Source: JBBRVW01 sp038246545 (GTDB taxonomy: Bacteria; Actinomycetota; Actinomycetes; JACCUZ01). Taken from it: 49,843 nucleotides of DNA. Positions within the stretch are counted from its first letter, which is position 1. Each line of letters opens with the position of its first letter. Location: NCBI GenBank assembly GCA_038246545.1, contig JBBRVW010000039.1, forward strand, positions 1 to 49,843, read 5' to 3'. The position numbers and the translations under genes were made by a program. Positions 8,015-16,751 of this stretch are shown piece after piece. The notes under the pieces are model-generated. The model did not search any database. It was given only the letters and a program-made list of their open reading frames with translations, and had not been told where the DNA came from.

Positions 8015-8578
8015 TCAGACGTCGCGGTCGAGTCGGCGGGACATCTCCTGCAGCGCCTTCCCGGCTGCCGCGGCCACGGCCGGCTCGGGGTCGTCGAGGC
8101 AGTCCCGCACCGCGGCGGCGTCCTCCGCCTCGCCCACCCGCGCCAGGGCGCGGACCACCGCCACCCGCACGCGCGGGACCTCGTCGGCCGTCCGCCGGCC
8201 CAGCGCCTCGGCCGCAGCACCGATCTCCTGCGCCCGGACGACCTTCGCGCACATCTCCCGGACCCGCCACGCGTCGTCGTCGAGCCCCGCGACGACGGCA
8301 GCCGCGGCCTGTGGCCGGAAGCCGTGCAGGAGGCCACGAGCAGCCCAGACCCGGGGCCAGTAGTCCAGGGCGAGCGCCTGGTCGACCATGGTGGCCGAGC
8401 TGCGGCCACCGACCCAGTCGAGAGCCGGCGCGGCGGGGTCGGTCCAGTCGCCGCCGCGCAGCAGGTCGGTGCACCAGTCGGCGACCGCGTCCACACCGAC
8501 CACCGTCACGAGCACCTGAAGCCGGTCGGCCGGCCTGGAGGCGACCTCGAGGTCCGTGGGCCGGCGGACCGGCGTCAT
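8015..8578 (-). CDS. HEAT-repeat domain protein
   Basis: A 187-residue alpha-helical repeat protein. Successive segments such as DYWPRVWAARGLLHGF, DDAWRVREMCAKVVRA, DEVPRVRVAVVRALARVG and DPEPAVAAAAGKALQEM have the two-helix HEAT pattern used in protein-protein contacts. ATG 8578 is the first start in frame; the ribosome site is weak. It lies downstream of the response regulator with a 56-bp gap. The function is unknown. Confidence 0.75.
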   Translation of the reverse strand: MTPVRRPTDLEVASRPADRLQVLVTVVGVDAVADWCTDLLRGGDWTDPAAPALDWVGGRSSATMVDQALALDYWPRVWAARGLLHGFRPQAAAAVVAGLDDDAWRVREMCAKVVRAQEIGAAAEALGRRTADEVPRVRVAVVRALARVGEAEDAAAVRDCLDDPEPAVAAAAGKALQEMSRRLDRDV

Positions 8579-8634
8579 GGCTCGGCGCGCACCAGCGGCG
8601 CGCGCGATCCGCACCTGTCGCGGACCAAGGCCGG

Positions 8635-9342
8635 TCAGGTGATCTCGAGCAGCTTCTCGCGGACCGCGTAGACCACGGCCTCCATGCGCGAGTGCAGCTG
8701 GAGCTTCTCGAGGATGTTGCGGATGTGGTTCTTCACCGTGTTCTCGCTGATGAACAGCTCTTTGGCGATGTCCCGGTTGTTGAGGCCCCTGGCCACCAGC
8801 TTCAGGACCTCGAGCTCGCGGTCGGTGAGCCGGGGGGCGGGCACCTGCTGGCGCTCGTCGCCCTTCTTGATCATCGTGGCGAACTCGGTGAGCAGCTTGG
8901 AGGCCATCGACGGGCTGATCAGCGACTGCCCGCCGGCCACCGAGCGGATCGCCGCGGCGACCTCGTCGATCGAGATCTCCTTCAGCAGGTAGCCGCTCGC
9001 GCCGGCCTTGATGGCGTCGTAGAGGTCGGCCTCGTCGTCGGAGATGGTGAGCATCACGATCTTGGCGCTCGGGACGACATCCTTGATGGCGGTGCAGGCC
9101 TCGATGCCGCTGCGCCGCGGCATCCGGACGTCCATGAGCACGATGTCGGGCAGCAGCGCCGAGGCCAGCTCGACGGCCTCCGAGCCGTCGCCGGCCTCGC
9201 CGACGACCTCGATGTCGCTCTCCTGGCCCAGGACCATCTCCAGTCCGCGCCGGAACAGGGCGTGGTCGTCGACCACGAGCACCCGGATGGGATCGCCACC
9301 CGACCGCGCGGACGTCGCCGCCCCCGCAGCTCGCTCGCTCAC
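8635..9342 (-). CDS. NarL/LuxR-type two-component response regulator
   Basis: A 235-residue DNA-binding regulator. The receiver domain spans about 19-135, with acidic pocket DD at 25-26, phospho-acceptor Asp71 (DIVLMDVRMP) and the Lys in GYLLKE. A LuxR-type HTH covers about 168-232 (LTDRELEVLKLVARGLNNRDIAKELFI onward). It starts at GTG 9342 with GGGGAG ahead; the first 17 residues are a low-complexity leader. It lies next to hpf, as in Streptomyces. No histidine kinase is adjacent, so its partner is elsewhere. Confidence 0.92.
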   Translation of the reverse strand: MSERAAGAATSARSGGDPIRVLVVDDHALFRRGLEMVLGQESDIEVVGEAGDGSEAVELASALLPDIVLMDVRMPRRSGIEACTAIKDVVPSAKIVMLTISDDEADLYDAIKAGASGYLLKEISIDEVAAAIRSVAGGQSLISPSMASKLLTEFATMIKKGDERQQVPAPRLTDRELEVLKLVARGLNNRDIAKELFISENTVKNHIRNILEKLQLHSRMEAVVYAVREKLLEIT

Positions 9343-9491
9343 CTGCTCCCCTTCCGCATCGGCGCGGAGCGGCGAGAGCTCGCCGTCCGCACACCGAGCG
9401 GCATCCTCGCACGTCAGCGGGCTGCGCGGCGGGTGAACCGGTGGGATGGGACGCGGTACCCGGACCGGTGACGGCGGGTACCGGGGGCTGC

Positions 9492-10088
9492 TCAGACGGC
9501 CAGCCGGATGACCCCGTAGTCGTAGGCGCGGCGCCGGTAGACGACGCTCGTCTGCTCGGTGTCGGCATCGACGAAGAGGTAGAAGTCGTGCCCCACGAGC
9601 TCCATCTCGTACAGCGCCTGCTCGAGCTTGATCGGGGTCGCCGCGTGCACCTTCTCGCGGACGAACAGCGGGCCGTCGTCGTCCGTGCCGTAGGCGTCCC
9701 CGGCGTCCGGTGCGGCGGGCGCGACCTCTCCACCGTCGAGGGCGGCGGTCGCCGCGGCCACCGACTGCGGCGTCTTCGCACCGTGGTGCACCTTGCGCCG
9801 GTCGTGCGCCCGCCGCAGCCGCGCCTCGAGCTTCGTCATGGCGAGGTCGAGGGCGGCGTAGCAGTCCTGCGCGTTGGCCTCGGCCCGCATCACCGGCCCG
9901 CGGGACCGGATGGTGATCTCGATCCGCTCGCGCTGGTCGGCGAGACGTGGGTTCTTCTCCTGGGAGCACTCGACGTCGACGCTGATCACCTTCGGGTCGA
10001 GCTTCTCGATCTTCACGAGCTTGTCCGCGACGTGGCTGCGGAACCGATCGGTGACCTCGGTGTTGCGACTCTTGACGACGATGTCCAC
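9492..10088 (-). CDS. hpf: Long-form ribosome hibernation promoting factor
   Basis: A 198-residue long HPF, which binds the 30S subunit and promotes 100S ribosome dimers in resting cells. The N-terminal S30AE domain spans about 1-105 (MDIVVKSRNTEVTDRFRSHV) and the C-terminal dimerisation domain about 140-198 (LFVREKVHAATPIKLEQALYEM). The start is GTG 10088, with an ideal AAGGAGG eight bases upstream, so high expression is likely. The gene lies between the response regulator and comF. Confidence 0.95.
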   Translation of the reverse strand: MDIVVKSRNTEVTDRFRSHVADKLVKIEKLDPKVISVDVECSQEKNPRLADQRERIEITIRSRGPVMRAEANAQDCYAALDLAMTKLEARLRRAHDRRKVHHGAKTPQSVAAATAALDGGEVAPAAPDAGDAYGTDDDGPLFVREKVHAATPIKLEQALYEMELVGHDFYLFVDADTEQTSVVYRRRAYDYGVIRLAV

Positions 10089-10433
10089 GTAGTGATCCTC
10101 CTTGGTGCCGACGGCCTGTCAGGTCGAGCTGTCAGAAAAGCGGACGGTCGTGCTGGTGACACCCACCCGGCCGACCTGGTCTTCGACCCCACATCCGCCT
10201 GCCGAGGGTCTCGCAGCGGTCTCCGCCACTACTCCCCTTCTCCCGGATCGGGAACCATCTGGGCTCCCGGCGGGGCAGGACTTACCTCTAAGCCGCACCG
10301 TGATCGGACGACAAGAAGTCGCCTTACGTGGACCGTTTCGCCTGCGACTGGCATCGGCTAGCCGGACTGCCGCCCCCGGAGGAACGGCTGGTCCGGTGCA
10401 ACCACGGACCCGGGCGGGTGCCATGACGGAACG
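10089..10433. other. Intergenic region between hpf and comF
   Basis: A 345-bp stretch without a convincing gene. It holds the hpf leader, including AAGGAGG on the minus strand at 10097-10103. It is less G+C-rich than its surroundings (several AAAA, TTA and GGAA tracts around 10135-10330), which fits a regulatory region. I could not assign a -35/-10 pair with confidence. Confidence 0.5.
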
Positions 10434-11210
10434 CTAGCCCCTGTCACTCCGGGGCGACAGGGCGGACCGTCCCCAGGGCTGGTCGCGCGCGGTGGCAGCG
10501 ACCACCGCCGCGGCGGCCACGAGCGACCCGTCGTCGCGCAGCACGGTGGCGCACTCGGCCAACGTGGCGCCGGTCGTGACGACGTCGTCGACCAGCAGGA
10601 CCGCGTGGTCGCGGAGCCGGGCCCGGCTCCCACGGGCCACCCGCACGGCGCCGGCCAGGTTGGCTGCGCGGGCACCGCGTCCGAGGCCGGCCTGGTCGCG
10701 CGCCGACCGCCGCATCCGCAGCACCGGCGCGACCACCACGGGCCGGCCGTCGCCGCGCAGGACTGCCGCGGCGGCCTCGGCCAGGCGCAGCGTGGGGTCG
10801 CGGCCCCGCTCCCGCACGGCGGCTGCCCGCGACGGCGCGGGCACCAGTGCGAGCGGCCGCCCGTCGGGGACGGCGCCGGAGCGGACCGCCGCCGCCCGCA
10901 CCGCGAGCGCCAGCGCGGCGCCGAGCGGACGGGTCAACGCGAGCACGCCGTGCTCCTTGTGCGCGACGACCGCCGCCCGCACCGCGCCGGCGTAGCCCGC
11001 CACCGCCCAGGTCGGCGGCAGGTCCGCCGGGCCGGGGTCGGGGGCCGCCCGCCGGGCCGGACCGCGCAGAGTCGTCGCGCAGTCCGGGCACCACGAGGTC
11101 TCGGCCGCCCCGCATCCGGCGCAGGTGGCGGGCAGCACCAGGTCGAGCAGGGAGCGCAGCACGGTGAGCACCGCACCAGGCTCGCCGCCGGCGGCGTCCG
11201 CCGTGGCCAC
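10434..11210 (-). CDS. ComF-family phosphoribosyltransferase-like protein
   Basis: A 258-residue protein with the ComF layout. An N-terminal four-Cys zinc motif (CAGCG and CPDC, about 30-44) is followed by a PRTase-like domain with the PRPP loop VLLVDDVVTTGAT (about 205-217) and RSARDQAGLGRGARAANL before it. ComF proteins of Gram-positive bacteria act in DNA uptake; in actinobacteria the role is uncertain. The start is GTG 11210, 46 bp after lpqB on the same strand. Confidence 0.88.
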   Translation of the reverse strand: MATADAAGGEPGAVLTVLRSLLDLVLPATCAGCGAAETSWCPDCATTLRGPARRAAPDPGPADLPPTWAVAGYAGAVRAAVVAHKEHGVLALTRPLGAALALAVRAAAVRSGAVPDGRPLALVPAPSRAAAVRERGRDPTLRLAEAAAAVLRGDGRPVVVAPVLRMRRSARDQAGLGRGARAANLAGAVRVARGSRARLRDHAVLLVDDVVTTGATLAECATVLRDDGSLVAAAAVVAATARDQPWGRSALSPRSDRG

Positions 11211-11256
11211 GCCGGCCCGGTCGGTGGACGAACCGCGCCTGGGGACGACCGGTCGC

Positions 11257-13035
11257 TCAGCCGGGGTAGGCGGGCGAGCTGCCCGGGCCCAGCTCGGCCC
11301 AGCCGCTGCTCGACGCGAACTCCCACAGGTGGCCGTCAGCGGTGCCCACGACGAGGGGGTTCTCGCCGAGCGGCGGCGCCGCCGAGATCGAGACCGCCGG
11401 GGACGTGCCCGGCACCGGCTCGACGTCGGGGAACTTCCAGCCGTCGATACTCACCTGGTAGGGCCGCAGGACTCCCTCGTCGAGGCTCCCGACGACCATC
11501 ACGTGGGTGGCGTCGGCCCAGGTCACGTCGCGCACCCCGCGCAGCTCGGGGAGCGGCTGGGTCAGCGACTGGAGCGAGAGCCGCTCGTCGCCGCTGTCGG
11601 TGCCGGCCAGCCGGCGGATCGACCCGATCCTCATCCGGGCCCCTCGCCCGGTACCCACGACGAGCGCGACCCGGGCCCCGTCGCGGGACACCTGGACGGC
11701 TTGCAGCCGGCCGCCCGCGCTGGGCACCGTGACCTGCTGGGCCTTCTCGGCCCCGTCGGCGAGGAAGAGCAGCTGGCCGCTGGCGCGGTCGACCACCCAC
11801 AGCCCCTTGTCGCGGTCCCAGGACGGCGCCGAGAAGTCGGCGCCCTGGATCCGCGGTTCGAGGGCGGCGTCGTTGGTCATCTGCCCCACCAGGACGGTGC
11901 TGCCGTCGGTGGTGAGAGCGGCGAGCCGGGTGTTGTCCAGCGTCACCGCCGGCGCGCGCAGCTGCGGCGCCTGCGGGCCGCCCGCGCCCCCGGCGCCGAG
12001 GACCGGGACGAACTTGCCGCCGAGGTAGCGGCCGATCCGGCCGTTCAGCTCGACGTACGCCGAGAGGTTGCCCGGGACCCGGTCCGGGTCGAAGGTCGGC
12101 CAGTCGTCACGCTGCTGCTCGGCACCGGCACTCGTCACCCGCAGGCTCTCGCCACCGGCCGTGATGCGGATCGCCCGGACACCGGCCAGCTGCTTGAGGG
12201 TCCAGACCAGCTGGGCGCTCATCTGCTGGCGGGTGGTGTCGTCGACGCCCAGGGCGGTGCTGTCCAGCCCGACCAGCGCGACGCCGTCGGTGACGGGCAC
12301 CGAGCCGACGTCGAGTGACGTTCCCTCGGGGAACGCCGTGGTGACCGCTCCGCGCATCGACGCTGTCGGCCCGCGCAGCAGCCGGGCCACCAGCTTGGTG
12401 CTCAGGCCGGGCAGCTCCGGGATCAGGACGGTGTCGGGCACGAGCGCGTCACCGGTGGGCGCGAGGAAGTAGAGGGACACCTGCCGGTACGTGTCGCCGA
12501 GCTCCGAGCTCGACAGCAGCAGGGCGTTGCCGACCGCCGAGATGCGCCACTCGCCGCCGGTCCTGGTCAGCTCGAACCGGCGGGTCACCGTGGCGCCCGG
12601 AACGGCCCGGCTGTACGCGCCGTCGGCCGCGATCTGCCCCACCTCGGGAGCCTCGAAGGTGATCGTCGCGGCCTCCCCCTGCGGCGGGTCGAGGGTGGAC
12701 GCCGACTTGTCGTAGATGACGGTGCCGGACTGCGGACGCCAGGCCTGGCTGGCCGCGGACGTCAGGTAGAGACGGGCCACCTCGTGGTCGTTCTGGAAGT
12801 CGGCGCTCGAGTCGAGGAACCCCGACACGATCTCGCCCGGGGAGGCGCCCGGCCGCGGCGGCTCGCCGATGACCGGCACGCCCTCGTCGGCCCGCTCCAG
12901 CCGCAGGTCGCCGCCGGCCTTCACCGGACCCGACGTGGGGATGCCGGCGCAGCCGGCGAGGGCCACGACGACCGCGACCACGAGCGGCACCGCCCTGGAC
13001 GGGACGACCCTCGACATCGGCACCGCCCTAGACAT
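11257..13035 (-). CDS. lpqB: Lipoprotein LpqB, MtrAB-associated
   Basis: LpqB is an outer-face lipoprotein that contacts MtrB and tunes MtrA signalling. The 592-residue product has a hydrophobic leader ending LAGC (Cys29), an N-terminal domain, a GerMN/sporulation-like domain (about 190-330) and a beta-propeller-like C-terminal domain (about 340-590). ATG 13035 overlaps the mtrB stop by 8 bases; a second ATG at 13017 gives a shorter leader and is equally possible. The leader carries a threefold imperfect repeat (SRAVP, SRVVP, SRAVP). Confidence 0.93.
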   Translation of the reverse strand: MSRAVPMSRVVPSRAVPLVVAVVVALAGCAGIPTSGPVKAGGDLRLERADEGVPVIGEPPRPGASPGEIVSGFLDSSADFQNDHEVARLYLTSAASQAWRPQSGTVIYDKSASTLDPPQGEAATITFEAPEVGQIAADGAYSRAVPGATVTRRFELTRTGGEWRISAVGNALLLSSSELGDTYRQVSLYFLAPTGDALVPDTVLIPELPGLSTKLVARLLRGPTASMRGAVTTAFPEGTSLDVGSVPVTDGVALVGLDSTALGVDDTTRQQMSAQLVWTLKQLAGVRAIRITAGGESLRVTSAGAEQQRDDWPTFDPDRVPGNLSAYVELNGRIGRYLGGKFVPVLGAGGAGGPQAPQLRAPAVTLDNTRLAALTTDGSTVLVGQMTNDAALEPRIQGADFSAPSWDRDKGLWVVDRASGQLLFLADGAEKAQQVTVPSAGGRLQAVQVSRDGARVALVVGTGRGARMRIGSIRRLAGTDSGDERLSLQSLTQPLPELRGVRDVTWADATHVMVVGSLDEGVLRPYQVSIDGWKFPDVEPVPGTSPAVSISAAPPLGENPLVVGTADGHLWEFASSSGWAELGPGSSPAYPG

Positions 13036-14644
13036 CGACGCCGCCCGGGGTGCGGATGCGTCGGTACGGCTGGCCCACCGAGACCGGACGGGTGCGGCGG
13101 AGCGAGTCGCTGGGCTCGAGCGGGATCGGCGACCCGTCGAGCTCGGCACCCACGATGCGCGGCACTGTGAGCCGGAACTGGCAGCCGTCGCCCGGCTCTC
13201 CCCAGGCCTGCAGCCACCCCTCGTGCAGGTGGGCGTCCTCCAGGGCGATGGACAGGCCGAGGCCGGTGCCGCCGGTCGTGCGGGCCCGCGCCGGGTCGGC
13301 GCGCCAGAACCGGTGGAAGACCATGCCCACGTCGGACGGCGCGAGCCCGATGCCGTGGTCGCGCACGGCGACGGCCACCGCGGTGTCGTCGGCGGCGAGG
13401 ATGACCGACACCGGACGGCCCTCGCCATGCTCGATCGCGTTGGCCACCAGGTTGCGCAGGATCCGCTCGATCCGCCGGCCGTCGACCTCGGCGGTGCACG
13501 GCTCGTGCGGTGCCTGCAGCGACAGCCGGCTGCCCTTGCGCTCGGCCAGCGCCTCCATGGCCTCGATCACGCTGCGCGCCACGGCGCACAGGTCGGTGGG
13601 CTCCGCCTCGAGCTGCGCCGCGCCGGCGTCGTACCTGCTGATCTCCAGCAGGTCGGCGAGCAGTGCCTCGAACCGGTCCAGCTGCGCCTGCAGGATCTCG
13701 GCGCTGCGCTCGACGGCCGGGTCGAACCCCTGCCGGGCCTCGTGCAGGACGTCGGCAGCCATCCGGACGGTCGTCAGCGGCGTGCGCAGCTCGTGCGAGA
13801 CGTCGGACACGAACCGCCGCTGCACCCGGGACAGGTCCTCGAGCTGGCGGATCTGGCGCTGCAGGCTGGTCGCCATCCGGTTGAACGACGCCGCCAGCCG
13901 GGCCAGGTCGTCCTCGCCGCGCACGCGCAGGCGCTCCTCGAGCCGGCCCGCGGCCAGCCGCTCCGCGACCCGGGCGGCCATCCGTACCGGAGTCACGACC
14001 TGCCGGGTGACGAGGTAGGCGATCCCGCCGACGAGGATCACGAGGGACAGTGCCGCGAGCAGCAGCGCGTTGCGGACCAGGCCGAGCGTGTCGGCCTCCT
14101 TGTCCAGCGGGAACAGGAAGTACAGCTCGTAGGTGCTGAAGCTGGGGATCGTCACCGGAGCCCCGACCACGATCACGGGCACCAGCTGGCCGGACGGACG
14201 CCGGATCTGGCTGTAGGTCCACTGCTGGGCGGAGGTCCGCTCGACCTGCTTGCGCAACGTCGTCGGCACCGAGTCGGGGTCGGCGGCGAACGAGCTGCGG
14301 GCGAGAGGGGACTGCGGCAGGCTGACGTCCGGTCCGCGCAGCAGCACGACGTCGGCCTGCCGAGCGCCGGCCGGACCGCCGCCGCGCGCCAGCTGCCGGA
14401 CCAGGTCGGGCACCAGCGTGTCGTAGACGTCGGCCTCGCTCTGGTCGGCGGAGTCCAGGGCCTCCTGCGAGGTGCGCACGCCGTTGCCGGCCTCGTCGAG
14501 CGCCGCCTGCACCTTCGTCCGGAGCAGCCCGTCGCGCACCTGCGTGATCAGCACGTTGCCCAGGACCGCGATGGCGAGGACGGAGAACAGGGTCGTCGTG
14601 GTCACGACCCGCAGCTGCAGCGACCGCCGCCACAGCGCGATCAC
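13028..14644 (-). CDS. mtrB: Sensor histidine kinase MtrB
   Basis: MtrB is the membrane kinase that phosphorylates MtrA to control cell-wall and division genes. Numbered from GTG 14644 there are two transmembrane helices (about 10-34 and 190-215) around an outer sensor domain. HAMP, HisKA (SHELRTP with His284) and HATPase_c (NLVANAIEHGEG and GTGLGLSI) follow. No ATG, GTG or TTG lies between the mtrA stop and 14644, though the frame stays coding-like (basic WARRALRRRYRR). A CTG at 14734 would overlap the mtrA stop as CTGA, with AAGGCGG upstream, adding 30 residues. The true start may be this CTG. Confidence 0.92.
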   Translation of the reverse strand: MIALWRRSLQLRVVTTTTLFSVLAIAVLGNVLITQVRDGLLRTKVQAALDEAGNGVRTSQEALDSADQSEADVYDTLVPDLVRQLARGGGPAGARQADVVLLRGPDVSLPQSPLARSSFAADPDSVPTTLRKQVERTSAQQWTYSQIRRPSGQLVPVIVVGAPVTIPSFSTYELYFLFPLDKEADTLGLVRNALLLAALSLVILVGGIAYLVTRQVVTPVRMAARVAERLAAGRLEERLRVRGEDDLARLAASFNRMATSLQRQIRQLEDLSRVQRRFVSDVSHELRTPLTTVRMAADVLHEARQGFDPAVERSAEILQAQLDRFEALLADLLEISRYDAGAAQLEAEPTDLCAVARSVIEAMEALAERKGSRLSLQAPHEPCTAEVDGRRIERILRNLVANAIEHGEGRPVSVILAADDTAVAVAVRDHGIGLAPSDVGMVFHRFWRADPARARTTGGTGLGLSIALEDAHLHEGWLQAWGEPGDGCQFRLTVPRIVGAELDGSPIPLEPSDSLRRTRPVSVGQPYRRIRTPGGVDV

Positions 14645-14730
14645 CCGCCGGTAGCGACGGCGGAGGGCGCGCCGGGCCCAGGTCGCGACGCCGGTCGGGC
14701 GGTCGGAGCCGAGGGTCGACAGCGGAGCGG

Positions 14731-15408
14731 TCAGGCCGGGCCCGCCTTGTACCCGACGCCGCGCACCGTGACGACGACCTCGGGGTTCTCGGGGTCGCTC
14801 TCGACCTTGGAGCGCAACCGCTGGACGTGGACGTTGACCAGCCGAGTGTCCGCGGCGTGGCGGTAGCCCCACACCTGCTCGAGCAGCACCTCGCGGGTGA
14901 AGACCTGCCACGGCTTGCGGGCAAGTGCGACGAGCAGGTCGAACTCGAGCGGGGTGAGGGCGATCGACCCGCCGTCGCGCTTCACCGAGTGCCCCGCCAC
15001 GTCGATCACCAGGTCGCCGATCTCGAGCAGCTCCGGCGCGGGCTCCTCGGTGCGGCGCAGGCGGGCCCGGATCCGGGCCACCAGCTCCTTGGGCTTGAAC
15101 GGCTTCATGACGTAGTCGTCGGCGCCGGACTCGAGCCCGACCACGACGTCGATCGTGTCGGTCTTGGCGGTGAGCATGACGATCGGGACGCCGGACTCGG
15201 CGCGGATGGCGCGGCAGACGTCGATGCCGTCCATGCCCGGCAGCATGAGGTCGAGCAGCACGAGGTCCGGCTTGTGCTCGCGGAAGGCGGCGAGCGCCTG
15301 GTCACCGTCGGAGCACATCGACGGCTCGTAGCCCTCGCCGCGCAGCACGATCCCGAGCATCTCCGCCAGCGCGGTGTCGTCGTCGACGATGAGCACACGA
15401 CCCTTCAT
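14731..15408 (-). CDS. mtrA: OmpR-family response regulator MtrA
   Basis: MtrA is the essential actinobacterial regulator of cell-wall hydrolase, division and developmental genes. The 225-residue product has a receiver domain with phospho-acceptor Asp53 (LVLLDLMLPGMDG), acidic residues at 9-11 and a winged-helix output domain (about 130-222). The conserved DYVMKPFKPKELVARIRARLRR segment (split here as DYVMKPFKPKELV and ARIRARLRR) is intact. ATG 15408 begins MKGRVLIVDDD. The order mtrA-mtrB-lpqB is conserved. Confidence 0.96.
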   Translation of the reverse strand: MKGRVLIVDDDTALAEMLGIVLRGEGYEPSMCSDGDQALAAFREHKPDLVLLDLMLPGMDGIDVCRAIRAESGVPIVMLTAKTDTIDVVVGLESGADDYVMKPFKPKELVARIRARLRRTEEPAPELLEIGDLVIDVAGHSVKRDGGSIALTPLEFDLLVALARKPWQVFTREVLLEQVWGYRHAADTRLVNVHVQRLRSKVESDPENPEVVVTVRGVGYKAGPA

Positions 15409-15518
15409 GTGCTCATCGTGGCACCTGGGCAGTCCGGATGCGGTGAGATGCGCCGCGCGCCCCGCACCGGGAACTGCACGGCGGACGGCAGCGCCGCCCG
15501 CAGCCGGCACCCGCGTGC

Positions 15519-15530
15519 GACGATGGCGCC
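15519..15530 (+). promoter_or_regulatory. Possible -10 box for a leaderless start
   Basis: GACGAT (15519-15524) lies six bases (GGCGCC) before the GTG at 15531. The same hexamer-to-start spacing, with the identical GGCGCC, is seen before the GTG at 30889. No ribosome site is visible, which fits leaderless transcription. Confidence 0.35.
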
Positions 15531-16751
15531 GTGAGCGACGAGCAGCCGGGGGGCTGGCCCCGCCCCGAGAACGAACCGCCGGTCCCTCCCGGCTGGGCGC
15601 CGCAGCAGCCGCCGGCACAGGGCCCGACCTACGGGGGCCCGACCAACGGGGACCCGACGAACGCCGGCGCCCCGCAGCCGGGCTGGCAGCAGCCGGGCGC
15701 ACCGACGCCGGGCTGGGCCGCCCAGCCGGGACCCGGTCAGGCCGCACCCGCTGCCCCCAAGCCCGGGATCATCCCGCTCCGCCCGCTCGGTGTCGGGGAG
15801 ATCCTCGACGGTGCCATCGCGGCGATGCGCCGGCACTGGCGGATCATGCTCGGCCTCTCGGCCGCCGTCGCCGCGGTCACCCAGGTGCTCAGCATCCCGC
15901 TCAAGTGGCTGCTGCTGCACGACGCGATCGACACGTCGCTGCAGACGAGCAGCAGCTCCGACCCGGAGGGTCAGCTGACGGTCCTCACGGGAGCGATCAC
16001 GAGCGGCGGCATCGAGGCGCTGATCACGGCGTTCGCCGTGCTCGTCCTGAGCGGCATCCTCACCGCCGCCGTCAGCCGCGCTGTGCTCGGTCAGCCGATC
16101 TCGACCCGCGAGGCCTGGGACCGGGCCCGGCCGCGGATCCCCGCGCTGCTCGGGGTCAGCGGGCTGCTGCTGCTCGTCGCCGTCGGCCTCGTCGCACTGT
16201 GCCTGCTGCCCGGGGTCCTGCTCGCGCTGGGCGGCGCACCCGGTGCGCTGGTGGCCCTCGCCTTCGTGATCGGCGTGCCGGTCTTCGTCGTCGTCGCGAC
16301 CTACCTCTACTTCGCGTTCTCGCTCGCGTCGCCGGCGGTCGTGCTCGAGGGCGCGTCGGTGGTGGCGTCGCTGCGTCGCTCGCGCGCCCTGGTCAAGGGC
16401 TCCTGGTGGCGCACCTTCGGGATCCTGCTGCTGGTCAACGTGATCGCCCAGGTCGTCACCGGCATCCTGCTGACCCCGTTCCAGCTGCTGTCGTTCCTGG
16501 CCGCGCACCTCGCCGGCGACGACGGAAACATCTACGCACTCGTCCCGCTCCTGGTCGGCGCCATCGGAACGATCCTGGCGGCGACGATCACCTGGCCGTT
16601 CACCGCGGTCGCCACCACGCTGCTCTACATCGACCGCCGGATGCGGCGCGAGGCGCTGGACCTCGAGCTGGTCCGCGCCGTCGGCGCCGCGAGCACTGCC
16701 GGACCGCAGGCCGGCACCAGCCCCGCCGGTCAGTCCCCGCCCCGGCTGTGA
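15531..16751 (+). CDS. Multi-pass membrane protein with Pro/Gly-rich N-terminus
   Basis: A 406-residue protein. The first 80 residues are a disordered Pro/Gly/Gln region with repeated PGW motifs. The rest has about six hydrophobic helices (begins PLRPLGVGEILDGAIAAMRR), as in actinobacterial proteins annotated with a glycerophosphodiester phosphodiesterase membrane-domain-like region; no phosphodiesterase catalytic domain is present. It heads an operon whose following genes overlap end to start (GTGA, ATGA, ATGA). The role is unknown, probably in envelope assembly with its neighbours. Confidence 0.75.
   Translation: MSDEQPGGWPRPENEPPVPPGWAPQQPPAQGPTYGGPTNGDPTNAGAPQPGWQQPGAPTPGWAAQPGPGQAAPAAPKPGIIPLRPLGVGEILDGAIAAMRRHWRIMLGLSAAVAAVTQVLSIPLKWLLLHDAIDTSLQTSSSSDPEGQLTVLTGAITSGGIEALITAFAVLVLSGILTAAVSRAVLGQPISTREAWDRARPRIPALLGVSGLLLLVAVGLVALCLLPGVLLALGGAPGALVALAFVIGVPVFVVVATYLYFAFSLASPAVVLEGASVVASLRRSRALVKGSWWRTFGILLLVNVIAQVVTGILLTPFQLLSFLAAHLAGDDGNIYALVPLLVGAIGTILAATITWPFTAVATTLLYIDRRMRREALDLELVRAVGAASTAGPQAGTSPAGQSPPRL

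Noticed and set aside
10119..10424. Possible gene between hpf and comF
   Set aside because: The minus-strand frame has mixed codon bias, no ribosome site and no recognisable domain.
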